Source: an uncultured Collinsella sp.
Lineage (GTDB): Bacteria; Actinomycetota; Coriobacteriia; Coriobacteriales; Coriobacteriaceae
Direction of reading: 5' to 3'
DNA length: 64,000 bases
Assembly: GCA_937923795.1 (NCBI GenBank)
Contig: CALDWI010000044.1
Span: 1-64,000 of the forward strand
Shown here: positions 32,892 through 42,392 of the stretch, one piece after another
How positions within the stretch are numbered: position 1 is the stretch's first letter
Layout: each line of letters starts with the position of its first letter
Translations under genes and position numbers: made by a program
The notes under the pieces: model-generated
Databases searched by the model: none
Seen by the model: only the letters and a program-made list of their open reading frames with translations
Told to the model about the DNA's origin: nothing

Positions 32892-33527
32892 CTAGTCGCG
32901 CAGGATGATGTCCATGGCGAGCATCAGGTTGCGCTCATCGATGGCAAACGGGGCGGCTTCGCGCGTCTTGGGCTTGGCGCAAAACGCGATGCCCGTGCCC
33001 GCGGCCTGAATCATGGGGATGTCGTTGGCGCCGTCACCGATCGCGACGGTGTGGGCCATGTCGACACCGCACTCAACCGCCCAATCCAGCAGCTGGATGA
33101 GCTTGGACTCCTTGGTCACAATGTCTGCCGCCAGCTTGCCGGTGAGCTTGCCGTCCACGACTTCCAGACGGTTGGCCAGGCAAAAATCGATGCCCGCGGC
33201 GGCCACGATCTTGTCGGCGACCTCGTGGAAGCCGCCGCTCACCACGCCGACCTTCCAGCCCTTGCTGTGCGCCGAGCGCACAAGCTCCAGCGCGCCGGGA
33301 GTAAACGTCACGCGCTCAAAGGTGCGCTCGAACACGCTCTCATCCAAGCCGGCAAGCAGCCCCACGCGCTCCTCGAGCGCCTGCTTAAAGTCAAGCTCGC
33401 CGCGCATGGCGCGTTCGGTGATCTGTGCTACCTGCTCGCCCACGCCGGCTTCCTCGCCCAACAGGTCGATGACTTCCTGGTTGATGAGCGTGGAGTCGAT
33501 ATCCATAACAATGAGGCGTGCAGTCAT
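32892..33527 (-). CDS. serB: Phosphoserine phosphatase (HAD superfamily)
   Basis: A 211-residue cytoplasmic phosphatase that makes serine from phosphoserine. HAD motif I is VMDIDSTLINQEV with the nucleophilic and acid/base Asp, motif II is GVVSGGFHEV, motif III includes the Lys of TKESK, and motif IV is GDGANDIPMI. Length and the motif-I context INQEVIDLLGEEAG fit SerB rather than general HAD enzymes. The start at 33527 follows GGAAAGG; an in-frame codon at 33572 is less likely. The gene is monocistronic and ends just before the larB promoter. Confidence 0.92.
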   Translation of the reverse strand: MTARLIVMDIDSTLINQEVIDLLGEEAGVGEQVAQITERAMRGELDFKQALEERVGLLAGLDESVFERTFERVTFTPGALELVRSAHSKGWKVGVVSGGFHEVADKIVAAAGIDFCLANRLEVVDGKLTGKLAADIVTKESKLIQLLDWAVECGVDMAHTVAIGDGANDIPMIQAAGTGIAFCAKPKTREAAPFAIDERNLMLAMDIILRD

Positions 33528-33783
33528 GACGGGCCTTTCCAAGTGCTGTTTTATTGGGGCATATTGTCGCACGTGACGAGCGCGGGCGGGTGCCGCGGTG
33601 CGTCAATTGTTTCGTCTCCGTCAAGTCTTTGGGCAGGAGCTACTTTTCCGCGGCACATCGACACAGGTGCGATAAGATAGAACGCCATGTCTGGCTGCGC
33701 GGTTTACGCAGGCTGGGCAAATCTGTACGACGCCGCCCGGAACGACACGGGGCGGCACAGATCCATAAAGGAGGATCACTGGT

Positions 33784-35571
33784 ATGAGCCAGACCCGTCC
33801 CATCGACGAGCATTCCATGCACACCCGTACCTGCGGCGAGCTTCGCCGCGAGAACGTGGGCGAAGAGGTCACCCTCACCGGTTGGGTGAGCCGTCGCCGC
33901 GACCACGGCGGCCTTATCTTCTGCGATCTTCGCGACCGCGAGGGCATCACGCAGCTCACCTTCGACCCCGAGCACTCCGACGGCGACGCCTTTAAGATCG
34001 CCGAGACCATGCGTCCCGAGTGGCCCATCAAGATCCACGGCGTCGTGCGCTCCCGTGGCGAGGAGACCACCAACACCAAGCTCGCGACCGGCGAGATCGA
34101 GGTCCTGACCGACCACGCCGAGGTTCTCAACACGTCCGTCACCCCGCCGTTCCAGATCGAGGACGGCATCGAGACCAGCGAGGACACCCGCCTGCGCTAT
34201 CGCTATCTGGACCTCCGCCGTCCCGAGATGATGGCCAACCTCAAGCTGCGCTCCGACTTTACCTTTGCCATTCGCGAGGCACTGCACAACCGTGAGTTCA
34301 TGGAGGTCGAGACGCCCTCCCTGTTCAAGTCCACGCCCGAGGGCGCCCGCGACTTCATCGTTCCCAGCCGCATCCAGCCGGGCAACTTCTACGCCCTGCC
34401 GCAGTCCCCGCAGCTTCTGAAGCAGCTGCTCATGGTCGGTGGCGTCGAGCGCTACTACCAGGTTGCCAAGTGCTTCCGCGACGAGGACCTGCGTGCCGAC
34501 CGTCAGCCCGAGTTCACCCAGGTCGATATCGAGATGTCCTTCGTGGACCAGAACGATGTCATGAGCGCGCTCGAAGAGGTTCTTGCCGATGCCTTCGGTC
34601 GCATGGGCGTCGAGATGCCCACGCCGCTGCGTCGCATGGACTACTGGGAGGCCATGGACACCTATGGCTCCGACAAGCCCGATACCCGCTATGGCATGCA
34701 CCTGGTCGACCTGACCGACATCTTTGCCAACTCCAAGTTCAAGGTCTTTGCGACCGCCGCAAATGAGGAGGGCTCTGTCGTCAAGGCCATCAACGCTAAG
34801 GGCGCCGGTGCCTGGGCACGTGCCAAGATCGATAAGCTCGCCGGCGTGGCCTCCACGTTTGGCGCCAAGGGCCTGGCATGGATCGCCTTCCGCGAGGACG
34901 GCTCCATCAACAGCCCCATCGTCAAGTTCTTCTCGGACGAGGAGATGGCCGCTCTGCGCGAGCGCATGGACGTCGAGCCCGGCGACCTTGTGATGTTCGC
35001 CGCCGGCCCGCGCCTGCTCTCTGATGAGATCCTGGGCGGTATGCGTTCGCACATGGCCAATGCGCTTGAGATCAAGCGCGAGGGTCACGACTTCCTGTGG
35101 GTCGTCAACTTCCCGCTGTTCCATTGGGACGAGGATCGCAAGGCCTATGCTGCCGAGCACCAGCCCTTTACCCTGCCGACCGAGACCGACATCGCCAAGA
35201 TCGAGGCCGATCCCCTGGCAGCCGGTTCGTGCACCTACGACTTTGTCATGGACGGCTTTGAGGCCGGCGGTGGCGGTATGCGTATCCACAACGCCGAGAT
35301 GCAGATGTCCATGCTCAAGCTCCTGGGCTTTACCGAGGAGCGCGCCGAGTCTCAGTTCGGCTTCCTCATGGAGGCCCTCAAGTTTGGTGCGCCCCCGATG
35401 GGCGGTTTCGCTCTGGGGCTGGACCGCGTGTGCATGCTGCTTACCGGTTCCGACTCCATCCGCGACGTCATGGCGTTCCCCAAGACGGCCAGCGGCTCTG
35501 ACCTTATGTCGGGCGCCCCGAGTGCCGTTAGCGGTGCCCAGCTCAAGGACGTCAGCCTGCGCCTGATGTAG
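33784..35571 (+). CDS. aspS: Aspartate--tRNA ligase (probably nondiscriminating)
   Basis: A 595-residue bacterial-type class II synthetase. The N-terminal OB domain (about residues 1-125) binds the anticodon, the catalytic core has motif 2 (FRDEDLRADRQPEFTQVD) and motif 3 (GGFALGLDRV), and a GAD insertion lies at about residues 300-420. The OB loop reads RRRDHGG, with His where the discriminating Escherichia coli enzyme has Leu. In characterised enzymes that His goes with charging of both tRNA-Asp and tRNA-Asn, followed by GatCAB amidation. A leader hairpin (GCCGCCC/GGGCGGC, 33734-33758) precedes AAAGGAGG and the start; it does not look like a T-box. Confidence 0.95.
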   Translation: MSQTRPIDEHSMHTRTCGELRRENVGEEVTLTGWVSRRRDHGGLIFCDLRDREGITQLTFDPEHSDGDAFKIAETMRPEWPIKIHGVVRSRGEETTNTKLATGEIEVLTDHAEVLNTSVTPPFQIEDGIETSEDTRLRYRYLDLRRPEMMANLKLRSDFTFAIREALHNREFMEVETPSLFKSTPEGARDFIVPSRIQPGNFYALPQSPQLLKQLLMVGGVERYYQVAKCFRDEDLRADRQPEFTQVDIEMSFVDQNDVMSALEEVLADAFGRMGVEMPTPLRRMDYWEAMDTYGSDKPDTRYGMHLVDLTDIFANSKFKVFATAANEEGSVVKAINAKGAGAWARAKIDKLAGVASTFGAKGLAWIAFREDGSINSPIVKFFSDEEMAALRERMDVEPGDLVMFAAGPRLLSDEILGGMRSHMANALEIKREGHDFLWVVNFPLFHWDEDRKAYAAEHQPFTLPTETDIAKIEADPLAAGSCTYDFVMDGFEAGGGGMRIHNAEMQMSMLKLLGFTEERAESQFGFLMEALKFGAPPMGGFALGLDRVCMLLTGSDSIRDVMAFPKTASGSDLMSGAPSAVSGAQLKDVSLRLM

Positions 35572-35595
35572 GCGAGCGGCTACATATTGCCCGTA

Positions 35596-35630
35596 ACGAG
35601 GGAAGGACGCGTGCCTTCCCTCGTTTTTTA
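35596..35630 (+). terminator. Terminator of aspS
   Basis: An 11-bp perfect stem ACGAGGGAAGG/CCTTCCCTCGT with a seven-base loop is followed by a run of T. Confidence 0.9.
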
Positions 35631-35702
35631 TGCGCCGAGGTTGAGAGGGCTTGGGATGACCGGGCGTCGCGGAAAGCGCGACCCAGAATTCGGCAAAATA
35701 AT

Positions 35703-35808
35703 GGGGCACAGTTTCCGGTTGAGCTGTCTAACGGAAACTGTGCCCCAGAACGAGCGCTCAAAACGGGACAGGCTTTCCGCAACAACTGTCTGGCGAAAAG
35801 CCTGCCCC
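35703..35808. repeat. Two tandem related hairpins between convergent genes
   Basis: Hairpin one has a 15-bp perfect stem (35703-35717 with 35732-35746). Hairpin two pairs 35765-35780 with 35793-35808 with two mismatches. Both are about 44-46 bases long, share TTTCCG before and CTGTCT within the loop and end CCCCAG, but their stem arms differ with compensating changes. They lie between aspS and the convergent lacI-type gene and could serve as bidirectional terminators. Confidence 0.75.
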
Positions 35809-35814
35809 AGTTTC

Positions 35815-36831
35815 TTATAGCGAGTCTCTCTGGATCAGCTGCATGTGCATCACGGAGGTGGTTGGCTCGGCACCCTTAATCATGTCGAGCGCAATGTTGG
35901 CGGCCATGTGGCCTTCTTCGCGCAGGGGCTGGCGGACGGTCGTGAGCGCGGGGACGCAGCGCGTCGCAATCTCGTGATCGTCGAAGCCGACGACAGAAAC
36001 GTCCGCCGGAACGGATAGGCCTGCCTCGTTGAGTGCGGTGATGACGCCAGCCGCGATACGGTCCGATCCGCAGAGCACGCCATCGAAAGCGATCTCGCGC
36101 GCGAGGATCTGGTGCATGGCCTGATAGCCGTCTCCGTTGTTCCAGCCGGTATAGATAACGTTTGCGTCTGGGAGGTCTTCGCCCAAGACGGCGCGGTAGC
36201 CGCGCAGGCGGTCGACAACAGCGGGGTTGTCTTGCGGTCCCAACACGGCGACGATATCTTTGCGCCCGCGCTCCTTCATGGCGAGTGCCGCAAAGTGTCC
36301 GCCCTCTTCGTCGTCTGAATAGACCGTCGAAAACACATCGCGATAGGGGTGGTCCTCGAGCTGGCCGCACAACACGGTGGGTACGCCCAGCTCGCGCAGT
36401 ACCTCGAGCAGCTCGCTGCCCTTGTAGGGGGAGACGTCGATCACGGCGTCGAACGAGCGGCGCTCAAAGTGCTCGCGTGCGCGGTTGCGCTCATGCGTAG
36501 AAGACGCCTGCAAGATAACGGGCAGATAGGACGACTCCGACAGTTCCCCGGTAATGCCGCTCAAAAACTCGCTATAGGTGGGGTCGCTGAAGAGTTCACT
36601 CAGGGGCTCGGTCACGAGTACGGCGATGATTTCCGTGCGCCCGACAGCGAGCGCTCGGCCACGAGCGTTGGGGACAAAATTGACTTCCTTGGCCGCCGCG
36701 CGGACGCGCTTTTTGGTTTCCTCGCTAATGCGGGGCGAATCGTTGAGAGCGCGCGATGCCGTGGAGCGCGACACGCCGGCAGCTGCGGCAACCTCGGCAA
36801 GCGTAGGTGCGGTGCGAACTGGTTGGGTCAT
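35815..36831 (-). CDS. LacI-family regulator of the beta-galactosidase operon
   Basis: A 338-residue repressor. The LacI DNA-binding headpiece is clear: LAEVAAAAGVSRSTASRALN, with the minor-groove hinge around PNARGRALA. A periplasmic-binding-protein-like sugar domain follows to the end (VSVVGFDDHEIA is the usual family motif). It is transcribed divergently from ebgA, whose promoter carries three CAACCGGTTG palindromes, so it most likely represses that operon. The start has AGGAGA upstream. A TATAGT on the minus strand (plus 36893-36898) may be its -10. Confidence 0.92.
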   Translation of the reverse strand: MTQPVRTAPTLAEVAAAAGVSRSTASRALNDSPRISEETKKRVRAAAKEVNFVPNARGRALAVGRTEIIAVLVTEPLSELFSDPTYSEFLSGITGELSESSYLPVILQASSTHERNRAREHFERRSFDAVIDVSPYKGSELLEVLRELGVPTVLCGQLEDHPYRDVFSTVYSDDEEGGHFAALAMKERGRKDIVAVLGPQDNPAVVDRLRGYRAVLGEDLPDANVIYTGWNNGDGYQAMHQILAREIAFDGVLCGSDRIAAGVITALNEAGLSVPADVSVVGFDDHEIATRCVPALTTVRQPLREEGHMAANIALDMIKGAEPTTSVMHMQLIQRDSL

Positions 36832-37075
36832 GGCGTCTCCTGGAAAATGCGGTCGATGTTGTCGCTGATACGGGCTGGTGCGGATACAGCTTACTATAGT
36901 GCGCCTGAACAGCGTTCATGATATCCGGTGACCGGTGTCGTTTTGCAACCAAGCCGCAATCGAATACGTCTCGTATGGGTGAGATATCAGCGGGCGTGGG
37001 GGTTGCCTACGAGCTTAAGAACGATGTCTTGCGCTGAGTTTCGATACTCAGGGTGACATAAGTGTCGCGGTTGTA

Positions 37076-37172
37076 CAACCGGTTGCACCGTTAACCCGGC
37101 CAAATCGACCGTTCAGCGGACAACCGGTTGCACAGTTTTTTGCATCGCCCGTAAGATAAGGACAACCGGTTG
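37076..37172 (+). promoter_or_regulatory. ebgA promoter with three LacI-type operators
   Basis: The palindrome CAACCGGTTG occurs at 37076-37085, 37121-37130 and 37163-37172, each with A on its left side and CAC on its right. A promoter fits between the last two: TTGCAC (37128-37133) overlaps the right half of operator 2, then 18 bases, then TAAGAT (37152-37157), and operator 3 follows at once. Binding at either site would block RNA polymerase, and looping among the three is possible. Confidence 0.8.
37088..37115 (+). promoter_or_regulatory. 28-bp CCGTT direct-repeat element (copy 1)
   Basis: The element has CCGTT at positions 1-5 and 22-26, AAA at 15-17, and ACCGTTCA at its end. Similar 28-base elements lie at 48017, 52949 and 60185, always upstream of LacI-type promoters. 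Here its end is 12 bases before the -35 box, one helical turn closer than in the other three. Confidence 0.6.
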
Positions 37173-37207
37173 CACAAGAATCACTACGATGACGAAGGAG
37201 CATCACC

Positions 37208-40200
37208 ATGGACGCCATTAACGATTGGGAAAACCAAGCGCTCACCCACAGGAACCGCCTGGCACCCCATGCGTACTTTACGGGTTACGAGACCGCCGAT
37301 CTCGCTGCAACGTACAGCCGCGAGCTGTCGCGCGGGTTTGTCCAGCTGTCCGGCTCGTGGCAGTTCCGCCTCTTTGAGGGCCCCGCTGCCGTCTCCAACG
37401 AGGAGCTCTCCACGTACGAGCCCGAGTGGGATCACGTGGAGGTTCCGCACCTGTGGCAGGTAGACGGCTATGGCAACCTTGCCTACACCGACGAGGGCTT
37501 CCCGTTCCCGGTGGATCAGCCGTTCGTTCCCTCTGACGATCCCACGGGCGTGTACCAGCGCATCGTCAACCTTCCCGCCGTGCCTGCCGGCGCTCGCGAG
37601 ATCATTCGCTTTGACGGCATCGAGAGCTATGGCGAGCTGTACGTCAACGGTCAGTTTATCGGCATGACCAAGGGTTCGCGCCTGTCTGCCGAGTTCGACG
37701 TGACCGACGCGCTTGTCGAGGGCGACAACCTGTTTGCGGTCAAGGTTCTGCAGTACAGCGATGGCAGCTATATCGAGGACCAGGACATGTGGTGGGCATC
37801 GGGCATCTTCCGCGATGTGTACCTTATGCAGCGTCCCGCCGCGCACCTGGTCGACTTTAGGTTCCGCACGCACCGCGAGGGCGATACCGCTTTGATTACG
37901 CTCGATACGGTGGCCGAGGGCGCTTCCCGCGTCGTGTTTACGCTCAGCGATGGCGAGAACGTGGTGGCTACGGGCGAGTGCGTCGACGGCCATGCCGAGT
38001 GCAGCGTGACCGATGCCCACTTCTGGAATCCCGAGGACCCCTTCCTCTATGACCTTACGTTTGAGGTCTACGACGGTGACCAGGTCAGCGAGTACGTCCC
38101 ACATCGCCAGGGTCTTGCCGAGGTGACGGTCGAGGGCAATCATATCTACCTCAACGGCACTTACTTTAAGATGCATGGCGTCAACCGCCACGATCACGAC
38201 GATCACAAGGGCCGCGCCGTGGGCCTCGATCGCATGCGCCGCGACCTGGAGCTCATGAAGCAGCACAACATCAACGCGGTGCGCACGTCCCACTACGCCA
38301 ACGACCCGCGCTTTTACGAGCTGTGCGACGAATACGGTATCATGCTGGTCGCCGAGACCGATATGGAGAGCCATGGCTTCGAGAATATCGGCAATATCGC
38401 CCTGGTCACCGACGATCCGGCATGGGAGCCGGCCTACGTCGACCGCATCGAGCGCCTGGTGATGCAGGAGCGCAACCACGCCTGCATCATTATGTGGTCG
38501 ATGGGCAACGAGAGCGGCTATGGCTGCAACATCCGCGCGATGTACGCCAAGGCTCACGAGCTCGACGGTCGTCCGGTCCACTACGAGGAGGATCGCAACG
38601 CCGATACCGTCGACGTTATCTCCACCATGTACTCCCGCGTGTCGCAGATGAACGACTTTGGTGAGCATCCATTCCCCAAGCCGCGCATCAACTGCGAGTA
38701 CGGTCACTCCATGGGCAACGGCCCCGGAGGCCTGTCCGAGTATCAGGAGGTCTTCGATCGCTGGGATTGCATCCAAGGCCAGTTTATCTGGGAATGGTGC
38801 GACCACGGTTTGGCTGCTGTGACCGAGGACGGTGTTGCCTACGATATGTATGGTGGCGACAACGGCGATTACCCCAACAACAGCAACTTCTGCATCGATG
38901 GCATGGTGTTCCCTTGGCAGCAGCCGAGCCCGGGCCTCACTGAGTATGGTCAGGTTATCTGCCCGGTTCGCATGGCCTACGATGCCGAGGCGGGCGAGCT
39001 GACCGTCACCAACAAGCGTTGGTTTACCACCCTCGAGGATGTTTGCCTGTCGGCGGAGACCCTGGTGGACGGCGACGTGGTTTGCCGCAAGACGCTCATG
39101 CCCGGTGCGGTTGCCCCCGGCGAGTCCGTCCAGCTTCCGCTGGTGATTCACGAGGTCGCGGTAGGCGAGACCCTACTGACTGTGCGCGCCTACACCATGG
39201 CCGCTCACGTCTGGTGCGAGCCGATGTTCCAGCTGGGCGCAAGCCAGTTTGCCATCGCAAACCATCCGGCGCCAGCCATCGCGGCTCCCACTCGTCCTGA
39301 GCTTACGGTCGAGGAGACCGAGCAGGAAATCCGCATTCGCTCCCTCAACGGCGAGCTGACCTTCAGCAAGGTAAACGGTACCGTGAGCGAGTGGAAGGCA
39401 TCCGGCCGCGACGTCATGGCCTCCGGTCCCCAGGTTGGTTTTTGGCATCCGCTCGTCGATAACCACGCCCAGGAGTATGACTCACTGTGGAAGGACAACT
39501 TCATCGATGTGATGCAGACGTCTACCCGCAAGGTTTCTTGGAAGCAGGACGGCAATGCGGCCGTCGTTACCGTGAGCCAGCGTATCGCTCCTCCCGTCCG
39601 CGCGTTCGGCATGCGCGTCGAGCTTGTCTACACCGTGCTTCCGAGCGGACGCGTTGACCTCAAGGTTTCCGGCGAGCCCTACGGTGACTATTCGGACATC
39701 ATCCCGCGCATCGGCATCTCCTTCGAGGTCCCCGGTTGCGATCGCGCCGTCGAGTGGTATGGCCACGGCCCGGGCGAGAACTATCCGGACTCGCTGCGCG
39801 CCAACCCGGTCGGTCATTACCGCACCACGGTCGACGATATGTTCACGCCCTACGTTATGCCTCAGGACTGCGCCAACCGCGAGGGTACCCGCTGGGTTGC
39901 TCTGCGCTCTAGCCACGGTGACGGTCTGGTCGTGACGCGTCCGAGCGACGCCGCTTCCAACCCGTTCTCGTTCTCGGCATGGCCCTATAGCTGCGAGGCC
40001 ATCGATAACGCCAAGCACGTCTACGACCTTGTCAAGGGCGATACGGTCACGGTCAACATCAACGACCAACTGCTCGGCCTTGGCTCGAACTCTTGGGGTT
40101 CCGAGGTGCTCGATTCCTATCGCACCCGTTTTGAGAGCTTCAGCTTTGAGGTGTCCCTGCGACCGCTGACGTCTGCCGATCTGGCTCAGGCACTGGCACC

Positions 40201-40216
40201 CATTAAGGAGGCATAA
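37208..40216 (+). CDS. ebgA: Beta-galactosidase, GH2 family, EbgA type
   Basis: A 1002-residue cytoplasmic glycosidase that hydrolyses lactose and other beta-galactosides. The N-terminus (LTHRNRLAPHAYF, then YTDEGFPFPVDQPFVPSDDP) is close to Escherichia coli EbgA. The GH2 acid/base is Glu435 in WSMGNESGYG and the nucleophile Glu497 in NCEYGHSMGNG. There is no signal peptide. A gene for the small EbgC-like subunit follows after 3 bases, as in the ebg operon, which confirms the subfamily. The start at ATG 37208 follows AAGGAGCATCACC. Regulation is by the triple operator upstream. Confidence 0.95.
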   Translation: MDAINDWENQALTHRNRLAPHAYFTGYETADLAATYSRELSRGFVQLSGSWQFRLFEGPAAVSNEELSTYEPEWDHVEVPHLWQVDGYGNLAYTDEGFPFPVDQPFVPSDDPTGVYQRIVNLPAVPAGAREIIRFDGIESYGELYVNGQFIGMTKGSRLSAEFDVTDALVEGDNLFAVKVLQYSDGSYIEDQDMWWASGIFRDVYLMQRPAAHLVDFRFRTHREGDTALITLDTVAEGASRVVFTLSDGENVVATGECVDGHAECSVTDAHFWNPEDPFLYDLTFEVYDGDQVSEYVPHRQGLAEVTVEGNHIYLNGTYFKMHGVNRHDHDDHKGRAVGLDRMRRDLELMKQHNINAVRTSHYANDPRFYELCDEYGIMLVAETDMESHGFENIGNIALVTDDPAWEPAYVDRIERLVMQERNHACIIMWSMGNESGYGCNIRAMYAKAHELDGRPVHYEEDRNADTVDVISTMYSRVSQMNDFGEHPFPKPRINCEYGHSMGNGPGGLSEYQEVFDRWDCIQGQFIWEWCDHGLAAVTEDGVAYDMYGGDNGDYPNNSNFCIDGMVFPWQQPSPGLTEYGQVICPVRMAYDAEAGELTVTNKRWFTTLEDVCLSAETLVDGDVVCRKTLMPGAVAPGESVQLPLVIHEVAVGETLLTVRAYTMAAHVWCEPMFQLGASQFAIANHPAPAIAAPTRPELTVEETEQEIRIRSLNGELTFSKVNGTVSEWKASGRDVMASGPQVGFWHPLVDNHAQEYDSLWKDNFIDVMQTSTRKVSWKQDGNAAVVTVSQRIAPPVRAFGMRVELVYTVLPSGRVDLKVSGEPYGDYSDIIPRIGISFEVPGCDRAVEWYGHGPGENYPDSLRANPVGHYRTTVDDMFTPYVMPQDCANREGTRWVALRSSHGDGLVVTRPSDAASNPFSFSAWPYSCEAIDNAKHVYDLVKGDTVTVNINDQLLGLGSNSWGSEVLDSYRTRFESFSFEVSLRPLTSADLAQALAPIKEA

Positions 40217-40219
40217 GTC

Positions 40220-40675
40220 ATGCATGTCTTTAACTCGCGCGCCGATTTCGACGCTCAGATGAAGTCCGTCAAGAAGTGGATGCGTACCGGACAGGCGCTC
40301 GACGGCGTTTCTGAACTGCAGCACGATGTGGCGTACTCCATCGGCGACTCGTTGGTGTACTGGTGGGTCTATGCCCGCGAGGCCGCAACCGCCGATCTGG
40401 TCGGTCACCGTCGCTACCATGCCGTGCTCGCTCCGCTCGACGGCGACCTGACCGTCGAGGTTGCCCCCAAGGCAGGCCTCACCTGCACCCGCGCTTACAG
40501 CGATATCGATGATCGCGAGCGCTTTGAGGGGGCGGGGGAGACCGTGACGATTCCCGCCGGCGGCGTTGCCGTCGTCGAGATCGACGAGGCTTACCGTGTT
40601 ATCGCCGAGGCTTCGGATCCCCGCGTCGTGGTACTGCACGTGACGGTCGAAGGTTATTCCTTCCCCAACAAGTAG
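40220..40675 (+). CDS. ebgC: YhcH/YjgK/EbgC-family small subunit of beta-galactosidase
   Basis: A 151-residue single-domain cupin-like protein of the YhcH/YjgK/YiaL family. Family motifs YHAVLAPLDGDLTVEV and the C-terminal KVTV-like strand (VVVLHVTVEGYSF) are present. In Escherichia coli EbgC binds EbgA and is needed for full activity. The gene starts three bases after the ebgA stop with AAGGAGGC in the end of ebgA, so translation is coupled. Paralogous family members act on sialic acid or uronates, but this neighbourhood favours EbgC. Confidence 0.88.
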   Translation: MHVFNSRADFDAQMKSVKKWMRTGQALDGVSELQHDVAYSIGDSLVYWWVYAREAATADLVGHRRYHAVLAPLDGDLTVEVAPKAGLTCTRAYSDIDDRERFEGAGETVTIPAGGVAVVEIDEAYRVIAEASDPRVVVLHVTVEGYSFPNK

Positions 40676-40828
40676 TATTCGTCCGTTTGGGCGTTTGCTT
40701 CGCGCCGTTAAGGGGGATGGCTTTGTTGACTCCCTTTTCCCCATTCCCCTTAGCAGGTGCGCCGTCCGCGATTGCACTTGCAGCTCGGACGGTTTTGGAT
40801 GACATTTAATAGATGATTGGGAGGGCTT

Positions 40829-42291
40829 ATGAGCTCTGAAAAACGAGGAACGATCGGTTCGTTCCTCTGCTGGGCATGACGGTCGCCGCCGTGTTCGGTA
40901 TCAAGAACATCATCAACAACAACGCGGCCATCGGCTTGGCAGCTGCGCCGTCGTTCTTCTTCGCCACGCTTTTGTACTTTGTCCCCTATACCCTGGTTAC
41001 CGCCGAGTTCGTCGGCCTCAACAAGGACTCCGAGTCGGGCGTGTACGCATGGGTTAAGACCTCGATGGGTGGTCGCTGGGCGTTCCTGACGGCATTTAGC
41101 TACTGGTTCGTTAACCTGTTCTTCTTTGCGTCCGTCCTGCCCAACGTCATCATCTACGCGAGCTACGTGTTCTTTGGTGCCAACGCCGAGCTTTCGCAGC
41201 TGTGGATCACCATTATCGAGATCGTCGTCTTTGCTATCGCCACGTGGGTTTCGACCAAGGGCGCTAAGTGGATCGGCTCCATTTCCTCCTTCGGTTCGAC
41301 CGCAGCTCTCGGCCTGACCGCCGTGTTCATCCTGCTGTCCCTGGCTGCTGCCTTTGGCGGCGTTGAGTTCGCTACGGCTCCTACTCCCGCTAACATGGCT
41401 CCCGACATGAGCAACTTCGCAACTGCGTGGGGCTTCTTCGGTACGCTTGCCTGGATCATCCAGGGCGTTGGCGGCGCTGAGTCTGTCGGCGTGTTCCTTA
41501 ACGACCTTAAGGGTGGCGTCAAGGCCTTCGTGCGCACCGTCGTTATCGCCGGCCTGACCATCGGCCTTCTGTATGCAGGCGCTTCGCTGCTGGTTAACCT
41601 GTTCATCCCCGAGGGCAGCGTTGCCATCTCCACCGGCATCTTCGACGTGTTCGGCGCTGTCTTTGCCCACTTTGGCATTCCTATGGAAGTGTCCACGCGC
41701 GTCATCGGCTTGATCCTTCTCGCCACTACGCTGGGTTCCCTCATGATGTGGACCTCCGCTCCCATCAAGGTCTTCTTCACCGAGATCCCCAAGGGCGTCT
41801 TTGGTAGCAAGATCGTCGAGCTCAACGAGCATGGCATTCCTGCCCGCGCCGCTTGGCTGCAGTTCGCCATCGTCGTCCCCATCCTGATCATCCCGGCCCT
41901 GGGCTCCGGTAACCTCGACGACCTGTTCATGATTGTCACCAACATGACGGCTGCCACCGCTCTGCTCCCGCCGCTGCTGATCCTGCTTGCCTACTTTATG
42001 TTACGCAAGAACTTCGACGCTGCTCCTCGTGGCTTCCGCATGGGTTCGCGCACCTTTGGCCTGGTCATTGCTGCATTCCTGCTTGTGGTCTTCTGCTTCG
42101 TGTTTATCTGCGGCACCATTCCGCTCGATCAGCCGCTGTGGCTGACGCTGGTCTACAACGTTGGCGGTGTGGTTGTCTTCCTGGGCCTTGCCGTGATGTG
42201 GTACAACCGCTACATCAACCGCCTGCGCGAGACCGATCCCGAGGCTGCCGAGAGCGAGCTGCGTCCGTCTGTCCTTGACATGATGGAGTAG
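40829..42291 (+). pseudogene. APC-family amino-acid permease with frameshift near the start (GadC/YjeM-like)
   Basis: The body (from about 40845) encodes a permease of about 480 residues with twelve hydrophobic helices, opening with PLLGMTVAAVFGIKN and containing SGVYAWVKTSMG, a GadC/YjeM-like segment. A well-placed start, ATG 40829 with GGGAGGG, reads MSSEK and then runs into TGA at 40877 in the wrong frame. One extra A in the run of five A at 40838-40842, or a -1 slip there, would join it to the main frame. So this is a sequencing indel, a true inactivating mutation, phase variation or recoding. Otherwise translation begins at internal ATG 40876 and clips helix 1. Substrate unknown. Confidence 0.75.
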
Positions 42292-42338
42292 AAGCTGGGA
42301 TTAATCTACGGCTGTGGAATAAATCGATTCCCCTTCCT

Positions 42339-42368
42339 AAGGAGGGGCCTTACGAGGCCCCTCCTTTT
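42339..42368 (+). terminator. Terminator of the permease gene
   Basis: An 11-bp perfect stem AAGGAGGGGCC/GGCCCCTCCTT with a six-base loop is followed by TTGT. Confidence 0.85.
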
Positions 42369-42392
42369 GTGTTTTGGAGCATGGATTTTGGG

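Noticed and set aside
33660..33783. T-box riboswitch before aspS
   Set aside because: There is a GC hairpin but no T-box core sequence and no terminator/antiterminator pair with a T tract.
37184..39151. Minus-strand open frame opposite ebgA
   Set aside because: Shadow of the GH2 gene; no start signals and no known domain.
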